Shown here: positions 7,580 to 16,397 of the stretch, in pieces
Position numbering within the stretch: position 1 is the stretch's first letter
How the letters are laid out: the number at the start of each line of letters is the position of its first letter
Assembly: GCF_013141765.1 (NCBI RefSeq)
Contig: NZ_WHOD01000097.1
Location: 1 to 64,000 of the forward strand
DNA: 64,000 nucleotides
From: Paenibacillus foliorum
GTDB taxonomy: Bacteria > Bacillota > Bacilli > Paenibacillales > NBRC-103111
Direction of reading: 5' to 3'
Notes under the pieces: model-generated
What the model saw: the letters and a program-made list of their open reading frames with translations, nothing else
Told to the model about the DNA's origin: nothing
Database searches by the model: none
Program-made: the position numbers and the translations under genes

Positions 7580-9178
7580 ATGGATTTAAAACAGCTCATG
7601 GTGAAGGATGACTTGGAAACCAACCTGCATATTATAGAGCGGGATCCTGGAGATAACGCTGCCGAAGTACTGCAGCGCGTTAATGCAGATGCGCTGGTGC
7701 TTTTGCTAGCGCCGGAGGAGCTGAACGACGCGCTGCAGGAATGGCTGCCTTCTTTATTGGCAGCCGAGGTGTCGGCAATGCTCGAACGGGGACAGTTCGC
7801 GGCCGGTCTAGGGCAAGCGGAGGTGCTGCCGACGCTTGGGCTTCTGCCCTGCCGCTCGCTAGTGCTGAGCGGCCTTGGCCGCGCAGCGGCTAGCACGGAC
7901 GCCTGGCGCGACGCCGGCGTCTACGCGGCCCGCGCGGCGCTCGCCCGCGGGCTCGAGCGGCTCGCAGCGCCGCTGCCGCGGGCTGCCGCCGCTGGCGCAG
8001 CGGCCGTGCCGCTCGGCGAGCGTGTCCACGCGCTCGCGGAAGGGCTCTTGCTCGGCGGCTACCGCATGCCGAGCTACGCAGCGGCGGCGCAGCCGCCTGT
8101 GCCCGCGCTGCGCGAGGTCGCCCTGATCGCAGATCAGGCGACGCTCGCGGCGCTAGGCGGCGGCAGCGCCGCCAGTGCTCTTGCGCAGCCGCTGGAGGCG
8201 GCGCGGGCGCTAGCAGTAGCGACGCAGTACGCGCGCGACCTGACGAACCTGCCCGGCAACGTGCTCGTGCCGGACACACTGGCCCAGGAGGCCGCCCGGG
8301 TGGCCTCCCAATATGGCATGGCTTGCACGGTGCTGGATGAGGCGGCCATTGTCGAACACGGGATGGGCGGACTCCATGCCGTTGGCAAAGGCAGCATCAA
8401 TCCGCCGCGAATGATTACTATCCGTTACCAAGGAACCGATTCATGGGACAATGTAGTTGGCTTGGTTGGTAAAGGTATAACCTTTGATACCGGAGGCATC
8501 TCGCTAAAGAAGCCGGATGGCATGGAAGAAATGATCAGCGATATGGGTGGCGCAGCCGTGTTGCTGGGTCTGCTGCACGCTGTTGGCAGGCTGAAGCCGA
8601 AGATCAATCTGGTCATTGTCATTCCAACAGCCGAAAATATGCCATCGGGAGCTGCTTTTAAGCCAGGCGATGTCATTAAGATGATGAGTGGACATACCGT
8701 TGAGGTGTTAAATACCGATGCGGAAGGCCGCATAGTATTAGGAGACGGGATTACCTATGCCAAACAGCTGGGCGCAACACGGATTGTCGATGTTGCGACC
8801 TTGACCGGAGCCGTGCTTGTTAGCTTTGCTGATGTAGCCACAGGAGCTGTGGCTAATGATGAAGCGTTGCAGCAGGAGATTCTCCATGCTGCCAAGCAGG
8901 CAGGGGAGAAAGTATGGCCGTTCCCGAACTATCCGGAATATCACGAAATGCTCAAAAGCGATGTGGCAGACATAAAAAATGCCGCCTCACGAGATCGGTG
9001 GGCAGGCAGCATTACAGGCGGGCTATTTATTGGTTTCTTTGCCGGAGACACTCCATGGCTTCATTTGGATACCGGTGGCACAGCTTGGCTGTGGAATGAT
9101 CGGGGTACAGAGCCGAAGGGCGGCACCGGTACTATGGTTCGCACTTTGGCTCACTGGCTCTGCAGTTCTCAGATGTGA
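7580..9178 (+). CDS. pepA: Leucyl aminopeptidase (M17 family)
   Basis: Cytosolic two-zinc aminopeptidase that removes N-terminal residues from peptides; 532 residues, slightly longer than the ~500 usual. The C-terminal catalytic domain has VGKGITFDTGGISLKK (metal lysine and aspartate), MGGAAVLLG and the signature NTDAEGRIVLGDG with the metal-binding Asp and Glu and the catalytic Arg. I chose ATG 7580, nine bases after GGAGG; ATG 7574 lies only three bases after it. The N-terminal regulatory domain (about 7,680-8,320) is Ala-rich and extremely GC-rich compared with everything around it, while the catalytic half has normal composition. The gene is convergent with the next one, whose stop lies three bases away. 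Confidence 0.9.
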   Translation: MDLKQLMVKDDLETNLHIIERDPGDNAAEVLQRVNADALVLLLAPEELNDALQEWLPSLLAAEVSAMLERGQFAAGLGQAEVLPTLGLLPCRSLVLSGLGRAAASTDAWRDAGVYAARAALARGLERLAAPLPRAAAAGAAAVPLGERVHALAEGLLLGGYRMPSYAAAAQPPVPALREVALIADQATLAALGGGSAASALAQPLEAARALAVATQYARDLTNLPGNVLVPDTLAQEAARVASQYGMACTVLDEAAIVEHGMGGLHAVGKGSINPPRMITIRYQGTDSWDNVVGLVGKGITFDTGGISLKKPDGMEEMISDMGGAAVLLGLLHAVGRLKPKINLVIVIPTAENMPSGAAFKPGDVIKMMSGHTVEVLNTDAEGRIVLGDGITYAKQLGATRIVDVATLTGAVLVSFADVATGAVANDEALQQEILHAAKQAGEKVWPFPNYPEYHEMLKSDVADIKNAASRDRWAGSITGGLFIGFFAGDTPWLHLDTGGTAWLWNDRGTEPKGGTGTMVRTLAHWLCSSQM

Positions 9179-9181
9179 CGC

Positions 9182-9757
9182 TTAAGCTGAGATGCTTTTA
9201 TTTTTATTTTTGCTCAGAGGAACGGTGTTTGTCGCGGACATCATCTGCAATGCCGTTTCCTCAAGATCTCTCATTGGGATAACTAGACGGGTAATTTCAT
9301 CCGTTGTATAGGATAGATTAGCGGTTCTTAGAGCGAGCTGAGTAAGATCAATACCGATCCAACCTGTTTTGCTAGGGTGAGTGGTTAAGTCGAAGCCGAG
9401 AACAGAAAGTGAAGCATGGTTTTCGTTCGCGAGCTCTTGTGGATGTGGGGCAGGCTGGATATCATTTAAATGAAAGTACAGCTTCTTGCTGTTCCAGCGA
9501 ATGAAGCCGTGCTGGAAGGTAATAATCAGAAGCGGGTCATCCTCACTAGACTGCTTATAGATTCGGACAGCTTTAAGGTCCTTCTCACCACGAATATACT
9601 GGTTTTTTCGAGAGTCAGGCAGCGCTATTACAATAAGTATGGGCAGCGCGCTTGCTGCATACAAATAAAGCGCTGATTGAAGTAAGATAGCGACACCAAT
9701 TAAGGCTAAGAAGGCGAAGATATAAATAAATAATAACGATGTTTGTTTTTTCGACAT
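9182..9757 (-). CDS. Conserved hypothetical membrane protein, two N-terminal helices
   Basis: 191 residues, not a family I can name. Residues about 8-45 form two membrane helices (LLFIYIFAFLALIGVAILL and a second ending PILIVIAL). The remaining ~145 residues are soluble: a basic segment (DSRKNQYIRGEKDLKAVRIY), then a strand-rich domain with FQHGFIRWNSKKLYF that resembles a PH-like fold, probably on the cytoplasmic side. The start ATG at 9757 has GGGGGATC upstream. It overlaps nothing and is convergent with pepA. Confidence 0.7.
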   Translation of the reverse strand: MSKKQTSLLFIYIFAFLALIGVAILLQSALYLYAASALPILIVIALPDSRKNQYIRGEKDLKAVRIYKQSSEDDPLLIITFQHGFIRWNSKKLYFHLNDIQPAPHPQELANENHASLSVLGFDLTTHPSKTGWIGIDLTQLALRTANLSYTTDEITRLVIPMRDLEETALQMMSATNTVPLSKNKNKSISA

Positions 9758-9916
9758 GAATGCGATCCCCCAGATGGAAAACAGATATGGCCTAACTACA
9801 CAGCATTCTCATTCTATCACATTGATGGTAGTTTATTAAAGGGCTTCCCCTTTTAAGAGTTCGTTAAATTTTGTCAGATGCTTTCGATTCTTGTTGAAGG
9901 GTTAGGTTATTTATAA

Positions 9917-9952
9917 GAACCACAAATGGTTGCGGTTTCTTTTTTTTACTAT
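9917..9952 (+). terminator. Plus-strand terminator-like hairpin in a gene-free stretch
   Basis: AGAACCAC ... GCGGTTTCT forms an imperfect stem followed by TTTTTTTT on the plus strand. The nearest upstream gene is on the minus strand, so no known transcript needs this terminator. It may end a short RNA or act as an attenuator for the oxidoreductase gene at 10070. The rest of 9758-10069 shows nothing else. Confidence 0.5.
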
Positions 9953-10069
9953 GTTATGCTGGGTATCATGAAATTAAACTATGAATGCTTGTTATTTAAC
10001 GGTTGTGAAGACCCTATTTATGATGGCGGTAACAACGGCTGATAGAGAACTTAGGAGGTGGCTCCATAT

Positions 10070-11005
10070 ATGAAAAAAAGGATCGGAATTATCGGACTAG
10101 GGGACATCGCGCAAAAAGTATATTTACCCCTTCTTGCCGCAGATGAGCAGGTGGAGATTGTCGGGTTAAGCAGTCGAACAAGTGCTACAGTTGCGAGAGT
10201 AGCTGATCAATACAGAATTGGCGGGCGTTTTGATTCTCTGGAAGGTCTCCTAGAAGCTAAGCCGGATGCGGTGTTTATTCATAGCCCGACGGAGACACAT
10301 TATGAACTTGTAATGGAGTGTCTGAATCATGGAGTGTCTGTATATGTGGATAAACCGCTGTCCTACAGATTAGTTGAGTCGGCTGCAATGGTTGAATTTG
10401 CTTTGAAGCAGGAGGTTCTGCTTGCGGTTGGATTTAATCGAAGATTTGCTCCCATGTACTTACAGTCCAAGGCTTGGCTTGAGGAAGCTGGCGGCTTCGA
10501 GCAGTGCACGGTTACGAAACATAGAACCAATCTGCAAAAGCATAGTGCCCGGCATACCCTTCATGATGACCTGATTCATATGCTGGATTTATTGCTTTGG
10601 TTGGGTGGAGATAGGCATGAAATTCTGCATTATGCACAGCAGACAGATGAAGCTGGAAGGCTGTTAATGGGAACGGGGAGCTTAGCTTTCACGAATGAGG
10701 ATCAATCAGATGGATCCAGATACGGGCAATTCAGTATGGTGCGGCGTGCGGGGTCTGATATGGAGAAGCTGGAGCTTCACGGTTCTTTCCGATCTGCTGA
10801 AGTAGTAAATATGGACTCTGCCATTTTGTCGGCCAGCTCTGCTTCTCCGCAAATTAGCAGCTTTGGCAGCTGGGATGGCGTCCTTCATCGAAGGGGGTTT
10901 GCTGGGATTGTAGAGCATTTCTTACATAGCTTGGATCAACCCGCGGCTTGCTCGGTTAGCGCGGAGCATGTGATTGCCGTACATGAGCTTGCAGATCGCT
11001 TATAA
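10070..11005 (+). CDS. Gfo/Idh/MocA family oxidoreductase
   Basis: 311-residue NAD(P)-dependent dehydrogenase acting on a sugar, inositol or similar compound. The Rossmann fold begins RIGIIGLGDIAQKVYLPLL; PDAVFIHSPTETHYELVMEC and the conserved VYVDKPLSYR (catalytic EKP-like Lys) follow, and HTLHDDLIHMLDLLLWL contains the conserved catalytic His region. The start is ATG 10070 with AGGAGGTG at 10053-10060; the GTG at 10058 overlaps that site and cannot be the start. It stands alone, so the substrate cannot be inferred. Confidence 0.85.
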   Translation: MKKRIGIIGLGDIAQKVYLPLLAADEQVEIVGLSSRTSATVARVADQYRIGGRFDSLEGLLEAKPDAVFIHSPTETHYELVMECLNHGVSVYVDKPLSYRLVESAAMVEFALKQEVLLAVGFNRRFAPMYLQSKAWLEEAGGFEQCTVTKHRTNLQKHSARHTLHDDLIHMLDLLLWLGGDRHEILHYAQQTDEAGRLLMGTGSLAFTNEDQSDGSRYGQFSMVRRAGSDMEKLELHGSFRSAEVVNMDSAILSASSASPQISSFGSWDGVLHRRGFAGIVEHFLHSLDQPAACSVSAEHVIAVHELADRL

Positions 11006-11090
11006 CGTTCTTGATCTATTAGTTAGTTATATAACCCAACATTATCCGATCGTTTCAAGAGTTAGGAACATGTGCAGGAGGTGCTGATCT

Positions 11091-12950
11091 ATCACTACAA
11101 AAAGGTATGAACAGTCTGCTATTTATGAGCAATCATTTAAATTATCCTCCTCTGGCATCGCTTGCGTCAGTATGGATGGGCAAATGAAGCTAGTCAATCC
11201 TGCACTGTGCGGCTTATTGGGGTACGATGAATCGGAGATTCTGACCGTAGGGTATTTCACATTAGTCCATCCCGATGATTTGAAAGCTTTTCTATTGCAA
11301 ATTGGGCTATTGAACAAGCAAGACCCGTCTGCCTTTAAGCTTGAGTTGCGAATGGTGCATAAATCTGGACAATCGATCTGGACCACCCAGCAGCTGTCTT
11401 TGATAACGGTTGATACCGGCCAACAGCCGTTATTCCATGTCCATATTGTCGATATTTCTTTGCAAAAAAAGCAAGTGGAGCAAGCTTTGATCACAAGCCA
11501 GAAAAGCTTAGCGGAAGCACAAAAAATCGCGTGTATTGGAAGCTGGGATTGGGATATCCGTAAGGATGAGATCATCTGGACGGAACAATTGTTCAGTATA
11601 GTCGAGCTGCATCCGTCCCGTGTCATCGGCAATTCCAATAATATAATGAATTTCGTACATCCTCATGATCGGGAAATATTCCAGCAGAAGCTAGAGCTGG
11701 CTATGTCCAGCGGGATGTATGAACTGGAGTGTCGGCTTATAACTGCTAAAAGCCGTATTAAGCATGTATATATTCAAGGTATTGTTATTATGGATGAGCA
11801 GGGCACACCTTTAAAAATTCAGGGAATTGTTCAAGATATTTCGGAGCGCAAGCAGTCACAAGCACTCTTGGAGGAAACCTATGACAGGTATACTTCTCTA
11901 AAAAACTATAATCCCGATGCCATTATGTCCCTTGACCGGAGAGGATTTATAACTTCAGCTAACCCGGCAGCCGAGGAGCTCACGGGATATTCGACCGAAG
12001 AATTAACGGGTGTGCATTTTACAAGCCTGCTGCACGCTGATGATGTATCCTTAATGACGGGTCGGTTTAAGCTTTTAATGGAAGGGAAACATATAAAAAG
12101 AGCGGACATCCGAATGCTGCATAAGGATGGCCTCGTTATTGATTTGCTTGTAACACTCGCCCCCATTATTATTCAGCAGCAATTAATTGGGTGCTACGTT
12201 ATGGTGAAGGATGTTACAGAACAGAAGAAAAGGGATGAGATGCTGCGTAACTCTGAAAAGCTGTCGGTTGTAGGTCAACTGGCTGCCGGGGTAGCGCATG
12301 AAATACGAAATCCATTAACTGCGTTAAAGGGGTTTATTCAGCTCATGCTGAACAGTAATCAACAGGTTCCTAAATATCTGGATATAATGAAAGAAGAACT
12401 GGATCGAATTGAACTCATCGTTAGCGAGCTGTTGGTGCTATCCAAGCCTCAATCTCTGCGGCTCAAGTCTATGAATTTGAAGGACTTGGCTGAGGAGGTA
12501 ATGACATTGATAGGCACGCAAGCCATTATGAACAATGTAGAAATTATATTGATTGCCGAACAAGATAATTATCCAGTGTATTGCGATCCTAATCAGATTA
12601 AACAAGTTATTATTAACTTTTTGAAAAATTCTATTGAAGCCATGAAGGATGGAGGAATCATAAAAATACACCTTCAGGAAGCTTCTGCTGGATATACGGC
12701 TCTTTGTATAGAGGACCAGGGCTGCGGTATCCCCGAAGAACAGCTGTCACGCTTGGGCGAACCTTTTTTCACAACCAAAGAAGGTGGCACGGGATTAGGA
12801 TTAATGATCAGTCATAAAATTATTGAACAGCATGGCGGACAATTTTTCGTAACAAGTGAGTTGAATGAAGGTACCCAAATCGAAGTGCGGTTTCCCCTGC
12901 CGACAGAGGGTATATTAGAGGGGGATGGTGCAGTGCTTGTTGATTGTTGA
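11091..12950 (+). CDS. Multi-PAS sensor histidine kinase, apparent non-canonical start
   Basis: Soluble kinase of about 619 residues with three PAS domains (the first at the N-terminus ending near HIVDISLQKK, the second around GSWDWDIRKDEIIW, the third around NYNPDAIMSLDRRGFITSAN), a HisKA domain with phospho-acceptor His in GVAHEIRNPLTALKGF, and an HATPase domain with NFLKNSIEAM, DQGCGIP and GGTGLGL. The architecture and HisKA sequence resemble the sporulation kinases KinA/KinE, which feed Spo0F; no response regulator is adjacent. The first ATG (11172) cuts into the first PAS domain and has no ribosome site. A strong AGGAGG (11076-11081) precedes an ATC codon at 11091, with an in-frame TGA at 11085. 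No ATG, GTG or TTG lies in between. I therefore mark ATC 11091 as the likely start; a single-base error is the alternative. Confidence 0.82.
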   Translation: MTTKRYEQSAIYEQSFKLSSSGIACVSMDGQMKLVNPALCGLLGYDESEILTVGYFTLVHPDDLKAFLLQIGLLNKQDPSAFKLELRMVHKSGQSIWTTQQLSLITVDTGQQPLFHVHIVDISLQKKQVEQALITSQKSLAEAQKIACIGSWDWDIRKDEIIWTEQLFSIVELHPSRVIGNSNNIMNFVHPHDREIFQQKLELAMSSGMYELECRLITAKSRIKHVYIQGIVIMDEQGTPLKIQGIVQDISERKQSQALLEETYDRYTSLKNYNPDAIMSLDRRGFITSANPAAEELTGYSTEELTGVHFTSLLHADDVSLMTGRFKLLMEGKHIKRADIRMLHKDGLVIDLLVTLAPIIIQQQLIGCYVMVKDVTEQKKRDEMLRNSEKLSVVGQLAAGVAHEIRNPLTALKGFIQLMLNSNQQVPKYLDIMKEELDRIELIVSELLVLSKPQSLRLKSMNLKDLAEEVMTLIGTQAIMNNVEIILIAEQDNYPVYCDPNQIKQVIINFLKNSIEAMKDGGIIKIHLQEASAGYTALCIEDQGCGIPEEQLSRLGEPFFTTKEGGTGLGLMISHKIIEQHGGQFFVTSELNEGTQIEVRFPLPTEGILEGDGAVLVDC

Positions 12951-12982
12951 GATTTCAAACTGATGAGGGAGGTAGTGGGATA

Positions 12983-13561
12983 ATGAGTAAAGATACAATC
13001 GATCGAGTGCCACCGGGACAAACTTTAACAGAAGGATTTCCGGTTCTGCATTACGGTTCCGTTCCTTACTATAACGATATGAGCAAATGGGACTTTAAGC
13101 TGTTCGGACTGGTGGAAGAAGAGGCAACGATCAGTCATAAGGATTTCATGGCATTACCGCGGCAGGAGTTCAATAACGATATTCACTGCGTGACGACATG
13201 GTCGAAGCTGGACAATGTGTGGGAGGGCATCGCCGTCAGCGAAGTGATGAAGCGGATAAAGCTGAAGCCTGAAGCGAAATATGTAATGCTGCATGCTGAG
13301 CACGGCTGGTCAACCAACCTTCCGTTGGAGGACTTTTTGCGGGAAACCTCTTTCTTCGGCATTCGGCATAACGGGCAGCTGCTAACGCCGGAGCACGGTT
13401 ATCCGGTACGCATGGTGGTGCCGCATCTATACTTCTGGAAAAGCGCCAAATGGATACGCGGCGTTGAGTTCATGGAGAAGGATAAGCCTGGCTTCTGGGA
13501 GCGGAATGGGTACCATATGTACGGCGACCCATGGCTTTCTCAGCGCTACGATTTTGACTAG
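12983..13561 (+). CDS. Sulfite-oxidase-fold molybdopterin-binding oxidoreductase
   Basis: 192-residue YuiH-like protein of the sulfite oxidase superfamily. The core has the segment IHCVTTWSKLDNVWEG, where the Cys is the expected molybdenum ligand, followed by HAEHGWSTNLPLEDF and LTPEHGYPVRMVVPHLYFWK typical of the cofactor-binding fold. It lacks a signal peptide and the C-terminal dimerisation domain of full sulfite oxidases. The physiological substrate is unknown. The start is ATG 12983 with AGGGAGG ten bases upstream; the ATG-like upstream extension overlaps the kinase gene and is not needed. Confidence 0.88.
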   Translation: MSKDTIDRVPPGQTLTEGFPVLHYGSVPYYNDMSKWDFKLFGLVEEEATISHKDFMALPRQEFNNDIHCVTTWSKLDNVWEGIAVSEVMKRIKLKPEAKYVMLHAEHGWSTNLPLEDFLRETSFFGIRHNGQLLTPEHGYPVRMVVPHLYFWKSAKWIRGVEFMEKDKPGFWERNGYHMYGDPWLSQRYDFD

Positions 13562-13604
13562 ACTTTAAAGCGTTAAAGGGCGGGGCGTTTAATCGAACTG
13601 TCCT

Positions 13605-14397
13605 TTAATTTGTTTTAAATGATATAATTTCACATGGAACGCGACGACCTGGTCCGCCAATCGCTTTACCAACCGCGTTAACTACAATCTCTGCACATAG
13701 AGTTTGTATGGCGGTTTTTTTATGTTCGAGTTCAAAGTAGCTCCAGTTCTTTGTAAGCTCTTTTGCAAAGTTCATAACATCTATTGGTTGAAGTTGCATC
13801 GTTTCCATTGGTACCTGATAACCAATAATTGCTTCGAGTTTCGCTTTTACAGCATCTTCAAGTTGAACTTCTTCTTCCATACGTGTTTTTAAATCGGCTA
13901 AACTTATTGCTTCGCCAGTAAAAGCCATTTGCCACTTTTTCTTACGTTTTTGTATGTCGCTGATTTCTTTTTGAAGTGTAGCTACTGGATTTTTATCCTT
14001 GTTTTCTTTTTTTGACCCCCATTACCATAGTAGTGTCGTATATTTCGGTGACGGATTTATACATAATCCCGTGCTTATCGAAATGTTTCAGAACGTAGTG
14101 CAGGTCCACAACACTACGAACTAAGCGATCAAGGCGATAGACAACGACAACATCAAACTTCTTTTGCTCAGCATCTTTAAGTAGCCGTTGAATAGCTGGA
14201 CGATTGAGATCTTTGGCGCTGTATCCATCATCAATATATGAATCAATATAATCCCAACCTTGGGAATGAATAAAGCTAATATTGCGATCTTGCTGAGCTC
14301 CTAATGAGTGGCCTTCTTTGGCTTGTTCATCTGTTGATACACGGTCGTAATTAATTGCTTTCATTCCATTACATCCAAGCGTAGAATCGTCTGACAT
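13605..14397 (-). pseudogene. Large serine recombinase, internally deleted
   Basis: The N-terminal piece (14397-13993) is a resolvase domain: INYDRVSTDEQAKEGHSL with the catalytic Ser, then DSYIDDGYSAKDLNRPAIQ and VVVYRLDRLVRS. It runs up to YDTTMVMG and then shifts frame and stops. The C-terminal piece, in another frame (open from about 14009, ATG 13928), reads LQKEISDIQKRKKKWQMAF and GRRVPCEIISF, the coiled-coil and tail of large serine integrases. The middle (the rest of the recombinase and zinc-ribbon domains, some 250-300 residues) is missing. The likely original start is the Met of MKAINYDRVS at 14364. This would be the integrase of the decayed element between here and about 21 kb. Confidence 0.8.
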
Positions 14398-14440
14398 TGA
14401 ATCGAAGTATTTCTTCTAGGTCATCCAGCCTGATGATGAA

Positions 14441-14904
14441 TTGTTGAATCTCATTATTGTCGAAGCATTATTCGCGGATGCCTGCGAATTTGTAAAGCAA
14501 TATCATAGGCACCATATTCCGCCACAGGGACACAGGTACAGTATTGCCGTAGCGGACGATACTAAAGTGGTTGGTGTGGTTATGTGGGTAGGCCAGTAGC
14601 GAGGTCTTACGATAATGGTAGGACATTGGAGGTTATCCGATGCTGCACAGACGGAACTAAGAATGCAGCATCAAAACTCTATGCAGCTGCGTGGCATGCT
14701 GCTAGGGCGATGGGATACCGCAGGTTAGTAACTTACACGCTAATCGAGGAGCCGGGAACAAGTTTGAGGGCGGCTGGATGGAAGAGACTATTCATCAAAC
14801 ACGAGGCGGTAGTTGGGATTGTCAGACTAGGCCGCGAATTGATAAGCATCCAACAGGTCAAAAGACGCTTTGGGAGCTTATGGCTGAATGACGGACAGGA
14901 TTGA
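14441..14904 (+). pseudogene. XF1762-family (phage GNAT-like) acetyltransferase, frameshifted
   Basis: The first part, in one frame, reads ACEFVKQYHRHHIPPQGH and SIAVADDTKVVGVVM; after about 14576-14582 the family sequence continues in another frame as VGRPVARSYDNGRTLEVI, SKLYAAAWHAARAMGYRR and EEPGTSLRAAGWK. The two parts join exactly as in XF1762-type phage proteins, so a 2-base insertion (or equivalent) at the junction broke the gene. An open frame from 14584 still has an ATG but lacks the N-terminal third. Confidence 0.7.
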
Positions 14905-14910
14905 ATAAAC

Positions 14911-15111
14911 TCAATTCTTTAAATACCAAACAATAGAACTAATTATTATAGACATACTTATGTAAAAGAGAAGCGATGATTTTGAAAATCTAACTTCGAA
15001 GTTATCCTTGCCGAAGAGTAGTCCAGAAAATGCACCTTTAATAAATTCCTTAAATAAAAGCAAGATGAATCCAATAACTATAGTAATCAATAAGATAATA
15101 GCCGATTCCAT
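14911..15111 (-). CDS. Small membrane protein, two helices
   Basis: 66 residues, no recognised family. Helix 1 is IILLITIVIGFILLLF, a short basic-glycine loop follows (KEFIKGAFSGLLFGKDNFEVRF), and helix 2 is LLFYISMSIIISSIVWYL. The start ATG at 15111 is preceded by GGAGGTGG on the minus strand, good evidence that it is translated. It lies within the decayed element; such small membrane proteins are common accessory genes. Confidence 0.6.
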   Translation of the reverse strand: MESAIILLITIVIGFILLLFKEFIKGAFSGLLFGKDNFEVRFSKSSLLFYISMSIIISSIVWYLKN

Positions 15112-15274
15112 TAATGTCCACCTCCGTTATTGATACGGAGCTTTGAAAATAAAGTTTCTCTCATTTTAGGATGAATAATAGGAATTCAAACTCAAATCAG
15201 CGGTGTAACAAGCTACTTCTAAAAAAGGAAATACTTTCCTAATGTCGAATTGTTGGTGTTGGGAGGCGATAAAA

Positions 15275-15790
15275 ATGAAATTAAGCAATGTGGAAAGACT
15301 TGTTCTATCAAACCAATATAAAATATTAATGGATCTTAACCCTGATGAGGTGGATTACTACGAAGAAAAATTGAAAATAGTACAAAACGGATACACTCAC
15401 TATTACAATGATTTGTTTAGCGAAATTGATGAAGAGTTACCCGAACATATATCCCAAGAGGTTGTAGCTGTTCTTAATATGTATAGAGCTATAAACTTTT
15501 CATATGATGATTTGAAAGATGATGAAAAACAAGAAATTCCAAAGCATCGGGTGGAATTCGAAGGATTTGACGGAAATGAGGAACCGCAGCATTATTCATT
15601 CTGCCGATTTGTTATCGAGGATTCTAATCGTTTTCAGGAGCTCCATAATAAAAATGGTTATAATGCCCATAGGGATGTATTGCCAAAGTACCGCAGAATG
15701 TTAATAGTGTGGGAAAAGCTTGGCAGAAAAACAGATTTAAGCAGGGACGAAATCATTTCGTTGGTTACTCCTCCAAAACAAGCAATCTAA
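15275..15790 (+). CDS. YfbU family protein
   Basis: 171 residues. LSNVERLVLSNQYKIL near the start, the acidic middle, and FEGFDGNEEPQHYSFCRFV and RRMLIVWEKLGRKTDLSRDE fit the YfbU family (about 165 residues), which is widespread but of unsettled function. The start is ATG 15275 with GGGAGGCG at 15261-15268; an in-frame ATG at 15242 lacks a site. It sits inside the decayed phage-like element and is intact. Confidence 0.75.
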   Translation: MKLSNVERLVLSNQYKILMDLNPDEVDYYEEKLKIVQNGYTHYYNDLFSEIDEELPEHISQEVVAVLNMYRAINFSYDDLKDDEKQEIPKHRVEFEGFDGNEEPQHYSFCRFVIEDSNRFQELHNKNGYNAHRDVLPKYRRMLIVWEKLGRKTDLSRDEIISLVTPPKQAI

Positions 15791-16051
15791 CCGGTGCTTT
15801 TCTATTGAAGGATGCATATACGATGAATATTTGCCTGAAAAGGTCTGTTTACGACCGCAAACACGCTTCCTTAGTATTTTGAAGGAATGGCGTAGTGATG
15901 CGGTTTTTCGCATTTCTGCATAAAAGATGCATAAAGGCCTTAATGGATATTCAACAAGAGCCCAGCAACAGTGCGGAGTAACGCGGCTTAGCAGACGCAG
16001 ATATATGCACAAAATATTGTATTTGATACAAATGTCCTTGCATAAAAAGTG
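15791..16051. other. Intergenic stretch without recognised feature
   Basis: No gene is supported here. The sequence TGCATAAA recurs three times (about 15918, 15928 and 16039), but the spacing is irregular and no function is suggested. Confidence 0.3.
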
Positions 16052-16084
16052 TATAAAAAAAGAGCCGGCAAACCCGACTCTCAA
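16052..16084 (-). terminator. Terminator of the Lsm-like gene
   Basis: On the minus strand AGAGTCGG pairs (one G-T pair) with CCGGCTCT and is followed by a run of seven T. It lies directly after the stop of the small gene at 16094. Confidence 0.75.
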
Positions 16085-16093
16085 TTCGCTTGA

Positions 16094-16309
16094 CTATGAT
16101 AGTGAAAACCCGCGAACGGCGGTAGCATTTTTTCGTTCACCTGTCTGCAACTGGACACTTCTAATTGATGAAATTGGGATGATATTAATATACACATCGG
16201 ACTCGTATTTTACATATTTCTCATCAATATCTGTAATTTTTCCGCCATGCACATTCTGACCGTCAATAAAGTAAATGTTTACATCTTGGTTTAAGAATTC
16301 TCTTAACAA
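16094..16309 (-). CDS. Small Sm/Lsm-like protein
   Basis: 71 residues. FLNQDVNIYFIDGQNVHGGK, ITDIDEKYVKYESD and INIIPISSIRSV follow the Sm1-Sm2 pattern of a five-stranded Lsm barrel, as in Hfq-like or short phage-borne Lsm proteins; RNA binding is possible but unproven. The start is TTG at 16309 with AAGGAGGG upstream on the minus strand. The C-terminal tail ERKNATAVRGFSLS is polar. The gene lies back to back with the terminase genes. Confidence 0.62.
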   Translation of the reverse strand: MLREFLNQDVNIYFIDGQNVHGGKITDIDEKYVKYESDVYINIIPISSIRSVQLQTGERKNATAVRGFSLS

Positions 16310-16397
16310 GGTGATCCCTCCTTATTTAACGATATGCCTATATTGTATCACAGTTTCTATTTAAAAAAATTTCCTCGTAGGTGGTGGTGAAAATGAA

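Noticed and set aside
7890..8279. Several long frames on both strands in the GC-rich part of the aminopeptidase gene
   Set aside because: GC-rich DNA lacks stop codons in all frames; the translations are Ala/Arg-rich without any domain.
15927..16259. 110-residue plus-strand frame opposite the Lsm-like gene
   Set aside because: It is antisense to a gene with a good start site and terminator, and no ribosome site is seen.
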